Source of the DNA: Aphanomyces cochlioides | Lineage: Eukaryota > Oomycota > Saprolegniomycetes > Saprolegniales > Verrucalvaceae | Direction: 5' to 3' | Assembly (NCBI GenBank): GCA_019828595.1 | Contig: JAHQRK010000028.1 | Location: 806,001-870,000 of the forward strand | DNA length: 64,000 bases | Shown here: one piece after another, positions 44,452-55,318 of the stretch | Layout of the letters: each line of letters opens with the position of its first letter | Numbering within the stretch: the stretch's first letter is position 1 | Translations under genes and position numbers: made by a program | The notes under the pieces: generated by a model | Told to the model about the DNA's origin: nothing | The model's input: the letters and a program-made list of their open reading frames with translations, nothing else | Databases searched by the model: none

Positions 44452-46558
44452 ATGGACTTCCAACACATCGTGCAACTGCCTACGCATGAGCTTGAGGCAT
44501 TCCTGTCGAACCTCCCTGCTTTTCGAACGCCTAGTAGCAGTGCAAAGCCTTGCACAACTCTGCACCCTGATGCCTTTAACGATGCTTGCTTTGAGCCCCA
44601 TATGATGCAGGTAAAATACACTCGTTGTGTGTCAAGTCGGTGTCATCCCGACTTTGATGGATACAACGAAGACCAAGTGGACAGATGTGAAATGAAATAT
44701 CGCATTACAACATGCCCAGCATCTGGACTATCTTTCGTGGCTGCTCGAGGAATGCATAGGCACCTCCTTCACCCTGATGCAGGAAAACGCTCTCCTACTC
44801 GAGCATGTGTAAGTTTCTGCAGCTATTTCTACTGCACTTCATAAGGTGCTCTAGGTTACTGAAGATATGAAAGATAAGATTAAGAATTGGCTTGAGGATA
44901 GACCTGGTTGCAAACTAACAGACATTTACTACAAGCTGGAAGCAGCGCACACCCGAAATGAATTTGGCAGATGTCCGATGCCATCCTTGAAGCAGGTTCA
45001 GGAGGCTGTAAAATACATGCGGGTCAAAGATATGCGACATCAAAGCACAGTACAAGCCACCGAGCTTGAACTTGTCCGACGAATGCAACCAGATGACATC
45101 GCTGATGAGGACGAACCATTTGTTTTCGGTGTCCCAATAATCGACGGCCAGTCACGTGTGGGCGATGGTGGGATTGAAGCGTTCCGAGCAGGTACATCAC
45201 CAAGTGTTATAAATGCTAACATGTGGCCAGGATTCACTTCAATCACCCTCTTACGAAAATATGTGGTAATTTGCGAAGAAATTCCTGGCTTTAGAGTCAT
45301 GATTCATGCTGATACTACCTTCAAGACGAACAAATCAGGCTACCCAATATTCGTATTGGGATATTCTGACAGAAGTGGTCGATTTCACACACTTTGTGTA
45401 AGCATCACATCTCAGCGTCGAAGCCAGGATTTTCACTGGGTTTTGAGTTCATTGTGCAGTCTTATGCTGGAGAAATTGAATTACACATGGAAGCCCCGCT
45501 TATTCATGGGTGATGCCGACAAGGTGCAATACCGTGGCCTTATGGAAGTTATTGCACCCAACACACCTGAAGTGCAATATGTCATGTGTTTTTTCCATGT
45601 CATCAAAAAGTGCTATGAGAAGAAGAGTGGCCTCATATGGTCTGAATGGTGCACCGTCTCTTTCGACATCTACTTGCTTCACATGTCAACCTCTTTTCAA
45701 GATTTGCTAGACAAAATGGCTCGCGTCTATGAAAACTGGAGCACGAGCCGAGAACTCAAAAAGTTTCGATCCTACTTTTATGACACCTGGCTGCCTCGTC
45801 AAGTTCCGTTCTCTCGTCGAAATGAATTTCGATTTTGGAAGTGGCAAGTGTACCACAGCGACAGTGGAAGTGCTTTAACCAACAATCCCAATGAACACTT
45901 CAATGGCGAGCTGAAAAGAGTACGTTTTCAAGACGGTCACTTTCTTACACATGTTTTGTAGTTTGTCAACAATCAAAAATTGCATGTTCCCCATCTGGTT
46001 CAGGAAATCTGTCGGCTGTTAAGTAAGGAGTCGAGATCTCGTACAGTTTGGGCGACGGAGGCCATGGTAAGCGGAAGACTCAAGCGACGTTACCAAAAGT
46101 TGCAAAAAATGCGTTTACTACAAGTTTCTGCTATGGTGTCAGAAAACCCGATGACATGGAGAGTCCGCCATCTGGCACCCCATGAAGCCCAACAAGATGA
46201 CCACGAACGATTGAATTTTTCAACTGGCTCCTATCATGAGATGAGTCCAAGAAATCCTATCAGCAGAAATTTGAGACGCCTCGAATTGTACATGCAACCA
46301 CCAACGGGGTGGGATGTCGTCCATGCAGATGGTGTCGTGCGCTGCAGCTGTCTTGTTTGGGTGCGCAATTGTATTTGTGTGCATTCGATTGCATTATCCT
46401 GTCGGATTGGCAAGATTCCCCAAGGCATGGAAGGTACGCCCAGAAAATTGAAGAATAGAACACATCGTCAGCGGCCACGAGAAGATGCTATCGACGAAGT
46501 TGTAGATGGTTATGCGCGTGGTCCAAGAAACAATCGCGGTGCTTTGCATTTAGATTAG
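44452..46558 (+). CDS. MULE transposase with SWIM zinc finger (MULE-B), three exons
   Basis: Exons 44452-44808, 44855-45919 and 45962-46558; introns of 46 and 42 bp; 672 aa with no stop. An N-terminal region (FNDACFEPHMMQVKYTRCVS) precedes the MULE core: GFRVMIHADTTFKTNKSGYP (first Asp), KPRLFMGDADKVQYRGLMEV (second Asp), VMCFFHVIKKCYEKK (C/H motif) and SALTNNPNEHFNGELKR (Glu). A SWIM finger follows: VVRCSCLVWVRNCICVHSIA. MULE transposases cut at long TIRs. I could not delimit the TIRs, but the degenerate array starting at 46650 may be its subterminal region. Confidence 0.85.
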
Positions 46559-46649
46559 ATTTTTCTCTTGAGAAGCACAGGATAATCTGTGCTTTAAGCT
46601 AATACATTTCCTTGTCATGATCTCTATTCTACGACTGTGATTTCGCTGT

Positions 46650-47900
46650 AGATCCTACTAGTTTGATTTCCATAGCCTCTAGTGTAACATACACCTAGAA
46701 GCACGCAAAGAAGTCCATCGACTCCGCGTTGGCATCGTTCTCAGTCAACAGTACGTTTTCATCATTCTACGCAAGTTAATCGGCCGTAATTCAGTTGGAC
46801 TCCTTGATCGCCACTGTGTTGGCCCGACGCGAAGTCTACCGAGCCAACGATTCAACCACCAGCCACCCAAGCGCCAACAACCACGGCGTCGAAAGCAGAC
46901 AACGACAATGGCTTTGGTTTGTGGGGCGCTTCCATCCCTTCTTGTCTAAAATGCACCTAGAGCACTCAAACAAGTCTATCGTGGCCGATTTGGCATCGTC
47001 CCCAGTCGACTGTACGTCTTCATTGCTTGAATCAACTTAACTCTGCCATAGATCCATCCAACCCACAATTGACACTTCGTTGGCCGTAGATAGTTCGAAC
47101 ACATCACTTGGCACTGTATTTGCCTAACGCTGAGACTACAGTAAGACCTACTCATTGCTTCTAGTCTAAAATGTGCCTAGAACACTCACACAAGTATATC
47201 ATGGCCACGTTGATGATAGTCAGCAGTGCCTTCATCTCTTCTCTCGGTCGACAGTTCGTTTTCGTCACTCCAATCAACTTAAACTCGACTGTAGATCGTC
47301 GAACTCATTGATCACCATTGTGTTGGCCCGACGCGAAGTGTACAGTACGGCGTTTCCATCCCTTCTTGTCTAAAATGCACCTAGAGCACTCAAACAAGTC
47401 TATCGTGGCCGATTTGGCATCGTCCCCAGTCGACTGTACGTCTTCATTGCTTGAATCAACTTAACTCTGCCATAGATCCATCCGACGCACAATTGACACT
47501 ACGTTGGCCCTGTCGTCAACACAGTCTGGCCATTACAATTTCACGACCACGCTAGTCAACGCAGCTTCATTGTCAAATGGGAGTGCCTGAGAGAGGGTGT
47601 GAGCTGGTATTGTTACCAAAGAGATTAAATTTGTTTTAAATTTGAGCTCCATTTCTATTCATGGCTTAGATATCGTGCCAGTGGAGACTCGATTGAATCA
47701 TCTCCGAAGAGGCATTTAATGTCCATATAGTCTTTGACTACAGAACGACATATCTATGGCTTCTAGTCCAACTTGGCCGTAGATCCATGAAACGCATCAA
47801 TCGGCACTGTGTTCCTTTTGGACGCGTGAATCGTCGCCGTGTACCGTCATCCACAGTAATCAACGCTGGTTCAACTTGCTTGTCTACAGTGAGAGAAATT
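46650..47900. repeat. Degenerate tandem array of ~200-250-bp units
   Basis: A ~150-bp block starting TTCCATCCCTTCTTGTCTAA occurs almost unchanged at about 46930-47085 and 47350-47508. Diverged versions of its words (CACCTAGA, GGCATCGT, GTGTTGGCCCGACGCGAAGT, CCATAGATCCAT) recur from about 46680, 47160 and 47780. Spacing between related anchors is ~200-250 bp. There is no reading frame across it. Confidence 0.75.
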
Positions 47901-48159
47901 CAAGTTCCTTGCCTAACGACAACCGAGGGCACGCAAAAAACCAGTCGAGGGTGGAATATTTCAGCACATATGCGCGTACCCACCTTTACTTCTAATAGGG
48001 ATATTTCCGCTCGATTCCCCACCAATCTCTATCAATCTAGGATAATTCCCATGATAAATGGGTCTCAGGTGTAGACAGTACTGCAGTAGAGTAATTTGTT
48101 ACAACTTCCTGTGATTCCCCGATTTCAGTCTGCATCTTCTTGTTCTTGGTGTGCACGTT
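47901..48159. other. Intergenic, no gene seen
   Basis: Nothing recognisable lies between the tandem array and the decayed Harbinger copy. Confidence 0.4.
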
Positions 48160-49044
48160 TTCTGTACTCTCCATCGCATATCCCTCTGTCTGCGCCTCCC
48201 ACCAGTGATTCTAATGAAAGAGCGGACACGATGCGATCGATTGGAAGCAATGTATATTGTTTTCGTCGGTTTACCGCGCCTGACCGATGGTCTGACCTAA
48301 TTTCTATGTTTGGCCGCTCTCGTAGCGCCATGTGCAACATTTTCTCCATGTCGTTGGCCATATTTGCACCTCGTTCAGGGACATATTGTACTTAGACTTT
48401 GACCGAACAGCCCCCTCTTGGAAACTTTTGCACGATCCATTTCAAACAAAGGAGCCGAGCTGCACAATATATGGGCTTTTGTCGACGGTACTGTACGTAC
48501 ATCTTGTCGTCCAAAGGGAGGCATTGCTCAACGCTCAGTTTACAATGGATATAAGCGTAGACATGCATTGAAATTTCAAACTATGGCGACCCCTGATGGA
48601 ATGATATGTCACATCTATGGACCCATTGAAGGCCGTCGGCATGATTGAACGCTCTTGCGAAACTCAGATATTGAAAACAAGTTGACTCAGGACGGTCGAT
48701 TAAAAAATTACTTTGTTTACGGTGACCCAGCTTATGGTCGCTCGAATTGTTTTTGTTCACCCTTTGGTGGCTCCAAACCATCTCAAGCTCAAAAGATTAT
48801 CAATTCTAGCATGAGCAGCGTACGTGTGAGCGTCGAGTGGTCCTACGGACAAGTTATTCAATACTGGCCGCTGGTTGATTTTTCGAAAAAGATGAAACTT
48901 GGGCTCTGTCCTGTTGGTATGCTGTACAATTGCGCAATTCTGCTCACGAATTGCATAACCTGTGCGCGTGGACGAAATACGAACAGTGCATTTTTCGGAC
49001 TAGAGCCACCAACTCTAGAAGCCTACTTGCACTACCTGGAATGA
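48160..49044 (+). pseudogene. Decayed PIF/Harbinger transposase (Harbinger-4)
   Basis: Pieces in shifting frames read FRRFTAPDRWSDLISMFGRS, FRDILYLDFDR and METFARSISNKGAELHN. Then IWAFVDGTVRTSCRPKGGIA (first Asp), HIYGPIEGRRHD-stop (TGA 48646-48648), YFVYGDPAYGRSN (second Asp) and VRVSVEWSYGQVIQYWPLVD (Glu) follow. At least two frameshifts and one nonsense codon are present. It resembles fungal/oomycete Harbinger transposases distinct from copies 2 and 3. Confidence 0.75.
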
Positions 49045-49209
49045 AATGACCCATCGATTAAAGTACATTGTTTATTTTTCAATTAATTTTAATGAATAAA
49101 TTCTCCAATTATAATTAATTGCTATATTAATTCAATGTATTAAAGTAACGATAAAATAGAATAATATTTAAATAATCCAAAAATAAAAGACAATTTGATT
49201 TAACTTATT

Positions 49210-49918
49210 TAGAAATCATTTTGTCGACAAGTAACATCACCTTGGAGAGCAGAGTCTCCATTTGATCCGAGCGCTTACTCAACTCATCCATTTGAATACG
49301 ACGATGCTTGAGCTCTTCTCTTTCGTACTCCAGGCGCTGCATACGATATCACGATCGTCTTCATGCTTCTTTGTCTCGAACTCGAGCAATTGGGCAACTG
49401 CTTCTTTTTGGTCTTGTCACTCTTTTTTTCCCTGGGGTGGTTCTCAAGCGCTTTGCAACCCTCTCCTCCGCCTCACGACAAATGAGCTCGCCTGCACTGA
49501 TGAGATCAGCTGATCTCTTTGCTTCCTTCTCTTTTTTGCTCGCTTTTCTATTTGAACATCATCCAACCGTATTTTGTAGTCACAAAGAAGCATGTCAAGC
49601 TCAGTCACATTCTCAACGATTCGTAAACTAGATTATATGGATTTTAATTTATTAATACAATCCCTGAAGCCATCAATTGTCTTGTGTTTTCTCTATCGTA
49701 TGCAGTGAGAAGTTTCTTAACATGATTTCTACCGCTGCGCACATCAATTCGTTCGTCAAAAACGACAAGGTTCTTGCCAACCAAGCCCCGACGGTGTGAA
49801 ATTGAGCCATGGGTGCTGCGTATGGCTCATGGTGAATAACATCTCGAAGCATTACAAGGTCCATTTCGTTCGTCCATTCAACCTGGTGCTTCAGCTGCAT
49901 TGGACTTGGTGAGCTCAT
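49210..49918 (-). pseudogene. Decayed Myb-like partner of Harbinger-4
   Basis: The ATG at 49916-49918 opens MSSPSPMQLKHQVEWTNEMD, then LVMLRDVIHHEPYAAPMAQF and LSFLTNELMCAAVEIMLRN, the pattern of the Myb-like Harbinger partner. The region to 49210 carries charged coiled-coil-like sequence (KKSDKTKKKQLP) in broken frames. It is convergent with Harbinger-4, as expected. Confidence 0.6.
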
Positions 49919-51659
49919 GTTGGCGAAATTGGCACTGGTAGAGTGTGAGAGAGGAGTAGACGGTATAGTGCGCGAGAACTTTGAACAAAGGATGATTCAA
50001 TTCATACATATTTGAAGTCGTTAATATATATACAAGTCAAGCTTCCTCACTCGTAGGAAAATTTGATATTTACTCGCAATTTACAACTTGACGAAGTTCG
50101 AAGTCAAATTCAATCGAAGAAGTGAACTTTTGAATATGAAAATATCAAGTTGCTACAGTATATTCTCGCTCATTTTCGCTTTCTCCGACATTCGATTTTC
50201 TCTTGACTTCGCTATTTTCGGTGAATTCAAGAAATTCTTTATTGAACTGAGGGTAAATGTCAAAAGGTGTATAATTTATCAAAATATTATCAAAAATGTG
50301 TAAATTATAGCTAGGCTAAAACAAGCACTCTGAGTAATAGGGTGTTCATTAGGGTGGCTTTCACCTAATGGCAAATGAGTGATGGACGTTATACACATTT
50401 TGCACACATTTTACTCAATTTGTCAATATTTTGATAAATTATACACCGTTTGACATTTTCCCTTGAATCAACTAACAACTTCAAAAGAAATCATGAATGA
50501 CAGTCTGCCGCCCTGAGCTAGCTTTCGACTGCTTTATTGCTTCGATTTCGCGTACTTTCATTCATGTCTTGTCATCCAGCGACCTTTTCTTCGCTGGCAC
50601 ATGGCAATCGTTGTTAGCTGTCACGCCTCTCTTCGATCTCCCATAGGCTTGACTGGTACAAGAATGAAGACAGCAAGTCGTACGTATAATTGGAATAGGT
50701 TATCCGTATGACCGCCTATCTTCGTTTCTCTCTTGTCTTCGCCATTTCACATTTGAACAAGAACCGAGATTTAGCGAGAATATACTGTATATCTCTCTGT
50801 TAGACAGATTTCGCAAAGTCATTCCACGAATTATCCACAAAAAATACTCTCATAAATTATACGATTTTGGAGAACGTCTGAAAAAATGTTGCAGAGTCCC
50901 CAAGTTTGTGGATCTCCAAACTGTTGTGGATGAAGATAATTTATGAAATCTGTCTATTTTCATCAAAATATCAAATATAATTCCTACATTTTCCGACTTT
51001 TGAGTCTCCATATCTAGTTATCCGGGCGACTTATTTAGGCAATTTAGAAGAATTTCTGGCTTTCCCTCATTACAACAGCTTCAGGAGATCTGAACAACAG
51101 TGGTACTGGTTTAATGAGGGAATTTCACTTGGTGAATAGCATTCGGCTTTAATTTTGTCAAGCCATGTGGACAATCAGCACGAGACACATTGATCATTGT
51201 ACCTTCGTCACTCACGTGGTAGGAAACCTTGTGTCGCCTCATTTAAAGTGAAAGCATCCCCCGCTCCATCTTTTTAGAACGAGTTGAATGATCGAGGATA
51301 AAAGCGTAGAAGTTGCAGACATTTCACATAGTAAACTTTGTGGACGGTTTTCAGTACGGTCAAACTGAAATATGCGTCGTGGAGGTATCGAAAAACAACA
51401 TTGGCATGATAAGTATGGCGGAGGAGGATGCCAGTGGGGATTACTATAGCCATCATATCCGTGAGTAACTCACGTCAGATTGGACTTACGTTAGTGCAAA
51501 GAAATTTCCTGTAAGTTCGACTTGTGATGACAAACCAGACATCAGAATGTTCACAAAGATTCAAACATCTCTGAACCACTGGCTTCATTTGCTGCATTCT
51601 TGCAGCGGCGTCGCTCGATTTCATCAGTCACTGACTTGATATGTACTAGTACCAAACAA
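49919..51659. other. AT-rich intergenic, no gene; contains small inverted repeats
   Basis: No gene is supported. TACAGTATATTCTCGCT at ~50156 is the reverse complement of AGCGAGAATATACTGTA at ~50774, bracketing the smaller palindromic element at 50251-50462. Confidence 0.45.
50251..50462. repeat. MITE-like inverted-repeat element
   Basis: The left arm (50251-50304, AAATGTCAAAAGGTGTATAA...) is the imperfect reverse complement of the right arm (50396-50462, ...TTATACACCGTTTGACATTT). The ~90-bp centre holds a smaller imperfect palindrome around CATTAGGGTGGC. No coding capacity. No target duplication was identified. Confidence 0.65.
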
Positions 51660-52570
51660 TGATGGTTATAGATCCCAACCAATACACTATTTGAATCAAT
51701 GCAATGTACATTCATCAAGTTTTACAGTGCAAACATCATTGTTTTTTCCAAAAAAGTGATATTTATTCTCTTTGTTTATACTTAAAATTTGTATTGAACA
51801 ATTTGAATTTATTTCTCAATGGAACTCGCAGAGCAAATTGCACTGTGGATTCATTGGCCAATCATATGCTGATAAATTAAAGAAACCCGCCCAATGATTT
51901 TTCCCAGCGCAGGAAAAAGTAGTTGAAAGCTAATCTAAACTCCTTTACGGGGACATTAAAGTAGAAAACAGTACTCACTGTGACTGAATTAGGGTCTAGA
52001 ATCGGAATGCACTTAAATTTGTACTCGCATTCATGCGAAATTCAATCCAGATGCTAACAGATTGAAAACTTGTTCCATGTCGAGAGATGATATAATATAT
52101 CATCTCTCGTTGAGTTGTAGACTATAATATAGTCTACAACTCAACATTTTGATTGCTAGCTATAGAGAAAGACGCCTGTAAATGTCTTTCAGGATTTTTA
52201 CCGATGCAATGCATGTCAAAGAGTTGGTGCTGTCTTTACTTGCACAAGTTAAGCAACGCAATATCGAAAAAAGGATTGAAACAAAAGTAGATAAACAGCT
52301 TTCGCCTTAAATGTTTGATTTATGTTCTCTATGAGGCTGTAAACAACGTTGGGGTATCACGAGGTCGTATGTGATGTCAACTTTCCAAGCCCTTTGTCCA
52401 TCCCCTTAGGAACGCTGAAATCGCTCTGTCGTTGATTAAATTCAGAGACATAGGAGTAAATTCATCTTTATTTATTTGCTCAGTTAATATCATTATTACT
52501 ACCGGGGGCAGTCTCTGGCCCACCATATGAGACATAGTGCCGGACGCTATCATACCCAACTCAAACATGG
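51660..52570. repeat. Left copy of a dispersed inverted repeat pair
   Basis: This ~0.9-kb segment is the diverged reverse complement of about 62080-62960. Shared anchors include CATTCATCAA.TTTTACAGTGC, GTTTTTTCCAA, CCGCCCAATGATTT, the CATGTCGAG block, and a minus frame ending DEFTPMSLNLINDRAISAFL (right copy: DEFTPISLTLTNNGAITAFL). The short frame (52377-52568 minus) has no known domain. It may be an unclassified transposon or the outer edge of the large inverted duplication centred near 57.9 kb. Confidence 0.7.
52081..52144. repeat. Two perfect palindromes back to back
   Basis: 52081-52109 has 14-bp arms (CGAGAGATGATATA / TATATCATCTCTCG) around one A. 52110-52144 has 17-bp arms (TTGAGTTGTAGACTATA / TATAGTCTACAACTCAA) around one A. 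The matching right copy near 62510 has only the single joined sequence, so the palindromes are derived here. Confidence 0.9.
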
Positions 52571-52841
52571 GTGGCGACTATGCTGTGGCTAAGCGTGGTT
52601 GACGACAAGAATCTGATTGGGATGGCAAATCAACTGGCGAACTAAGCAGTTGGAGTGGACTTCGGCGACTATCATTCTTTGGTCTCAACATCGGCTCCTC
52701 TGACTGCCGATCCGGCGTTAACGCTTTTACATCCTTGTAACCAACAGGCAGATGATTATTGTATCTTGACTTCCGGCTTCATGCATTCGTCCCGCGTTTT
52801 CAAAGAGACAACGCTGTCCATTTCTCATTTTGCTCAATACG

Positions 52842-53941
52842 ATGAAGTCGTTTTTCCTCTCTCTGGTCGCGATTGCTCATGCCCAAGCCAGCGTTGTCTC
52901 GCTTCCAGCGGGCATGTCTTGGGCCAACTTGGCCTGGGGTTTTGAAAACGGTGGTAGTGACTCAACTCAAAATGCCGCCATGGTCTTGCTTGATCCTGAC
53001 AACGTGTCTACATCGGACATCGCCAACTACAAGGCCGCCGGCAAGACCGTCTTGTGCTACCTCTCTGTTGGCACGATTGAGAAGTTCCGCCAAGACTACA
53101 AGGATAACCAAGCTGCTTGGGATGCCGTGCTCTTGGGAAAAATGGCCGACTGGGATGAAACTTGGATTGATATCTGCAAAGCCGACGCCGTCCTCCCCTT
53201 GCTTGGCAAACGCCTTGACAAGCTCCAAGCCAAGGGTTGCCAAGGTGTTGAACCCGACAACATTGACTGCTACGGCAACGAAGACTGCTGGAAGAACATG
53301 AATGGTATCACCAGTGGTGACCAAGTCCAAGGTGTCCAAGTATCGTTCCTCCGTCGTGTGGCTGATGCTGCCCACAACCGTAACATGGCCATCGTGATCA
53401 AGAATGCTGTGTCGATTGTGCCTGACTTGTCCGACACCTTTGACGGTGCCGTGTCCGAGAACTGCCTTCAGTTCAACGAGTGTGATGTCTTCCAAAAGTA
53501 CATCGTTGGAAAAGGCAAGGCTCATTTCGCCGTCGAATACGGCGGAAACTCTGCTAGCTGCAACAAGGCTTACCCTGGCATGGTCATGAAGTATTGCGCT
53601 TCCAACAGCGACCGCAACTTGTGCAGCGCGAGTGTTAAGCAATGGCAACAATGCCCATCGAACTATTCCGCGAAGCCAACGACCTCGAGCCCAACTAAAT
53701 CCCAACCAGCGCGCCAACGAGCAAGCCAACTACCAAGCCAACGAGCGTCCCAACTGTTAGCCCAACGAAGAAGCCAACGACTAAACCAACTAGCGCTCCC
53801 TCTGTTCAACCCACCGCCGCGCCAGTCTCCGAGTGCGGTGACTGCGACAACTGCTACTACGGCCCAACCAACGCTTGCTTTGTTGGTTTGACCCCTGAAC
53901 AGTGCGCCACGGCCCCTGTGTTGACTTGGTGCGGAAACTAA
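52842..53941 (+). CDS. Secreted GH114-type glycosidase with C-terminal Cys module (one frameshift)
   Basis: ATG 52842 starts the signal peptide MKSFFLSLVAIAHAQA. The TIM-barrel-like domain (residues ~20-275) has GH114/DUF297 features: WGFENGGSDSTQNAAMVLLD, TVLCYLSVGTIEKFRQDY, GVEPDNIDCYGN, MAIVIKNAVS, VSENCLQFNECDVF and HFAVEYGG. GH114 enzymes cut galactosaminogalactan-type alpha-1,4-galactosamine polymers. After AKPTTSSPTK, at about 53697, one base is missing. The Thr/Pro linker (PTSAPTSKPTTKPTSVPT) and Cys module (CGDCDNCYYGPTNACF ... TWCGN) continue in the -1 frame to TAA 53939-53941. Without correction the frame ends at 53891 with an aberrant tail. It is convergent with CLP1, 105 bp away. 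Confidence 0.8.
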
Positions 53942-54046
53942 AGCCTTATTCAAAGTTAAAGTTGTTTCACTATGATCTCTGCCGCGACATATGCACTCAG
54001 CACTGTGCGTATAACTGTGTTCCATACTGAACTTCCTTTGTGATAA

Positions 54047-55213
54047 CTATCCTTCAATCCATTCCACTTGGCCCACGACGAAAGAGTTGGAAGGAAGTGG
54101 CCCAGCGCACTGAGATACAAAGAGGACCGTCTTCGATATCAGGTCAATCGATCGGCTAGGAGATAGTGAGAAAGAATTTGGCAATCGACGTACATGCACA
54201 CGAAGCCAAGTACTTTGGTACTAGTTAAATGCTGGTCGTTGGCAGGCGCTGCATACATGGCGACAATCTTTTGAGCCATTGTTTCCACGATATGCTCCCT
54301 CTTCACTTGAACATGGTGTCGTGACTGGTTCGACTCTAGCGCAAGATTACAAGGTGTCGGAATGTCACTTACGAACGAATCGGTAGAACTTGATGGCATC
54401 AATCCCAACTTGTACATGGAAGAAGGGCATGGGTGGCTGCAAGTTACGAGAAAAATAGTCGCGGATCTTGCTAAGGCGAGCCTGACGACGGAAGGACGAG
54501 GATCGCGTTTGCACCAAGGGAGACCTTGGCAAAAACACCACGGAAATGCTCTCGTGGAGGAGCTGCTCGTACATCTTGTGATCGCCCAAGACAATGACAA
54601 GGTTCGGCCGAAACGATCTGATGCCGTCCAAGAGCAATCGATACCCTCGACCTTCGACCCACCCGCAGGTATTAACTATCACACCGGACGCCGCGACTAA
54701 GTGGATATCAGTGCAGGAGAATATTTAGTACATACGATTTGCATCACTCGACTGCTTTTCAGCGATGCGAGCAGCTAGCTGTTTGATGAACCACTGGTAG
54801 AGCCACTCCTTCTCCGACATGTTTGTGTGGCCAATGTAATACACAAATGGGTTGGACATCACGATGGGATGAAGACGCTCCTCTCCAAACGCACCAAGGT
54901 CAGGCGTGTCGATTTGACTGAGGAAGGATGGGTCAATCACAGCAGCTCCAATCGTGCCGGGGATACTGACTTCACCTTGGCCAATGTCCAGATCGGCAAA
55001 CAGTATAGGCCGCTTCTTCGTCGAGAGCTCTTTCCAGATGAGCTTCCGACATAGAGATGACTTGCCAGCATCGGTCGGACCCGCAATTAGAACTGTTGGG
55101 CCTCTGCTTTGGCTTCTGGCGGCGTCGTCACGTTGCCATGTCAACAACTCATGAACACTTTCCGCTGATTCCATCGGCAGAATATCCACCAATGGGATAC
55201 AAAATGGACCCAC
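54047..55213 (-). CDS. CLP1: CLP1-type polynucleotide kinase, four exons, N-terminally short
   Basis: Exons 55213-54736, 54696-54373, 54335-54200 and 54155-54047; introns of 39, 37 and 44 bp; total 1047 nt, 348 aa. CLP1 phosphorylates RNA 5' ends and works in mRNA 3'-end cleavage and tRNA splicing. Visible are GPTVLIAGPTDAGKSSLCRK (Walker A), PILFADLDIGQGEVSIPGTI (Walker B region), VIVNTCGWVEGRGYRLLLDG, NLVIVLGDHKMYEQLL and the C-terminal AGPLPSNSFVVGQVEWIEG. Only ~40 residues precede the P-loop, whereas CLP1 proteins normally have a ~100-residue N-terminal domain. The left edge of the palindrome (55277) lies 64 bp upstream. The N-terminal exon was therefore either removed by the rearrangement or lies unrecognised in the arm. 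Confidence 0.85.
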
Positions 55214-55318
55214 TTACACTAGCTTGGCTAATGAGCTGAACAAAACTTATGAAGATGCATTTGGTTTAAGGTCAACAACACATAATGCATGATTACACCG
55301 TTCTTAATCTCCTCAAGC

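Noticed and set aside
46650..47900. CRISPR array
   Set aside because: Units are long, degenerate and lack constant repeat/unique spacer structure; the host is eukaryotic.
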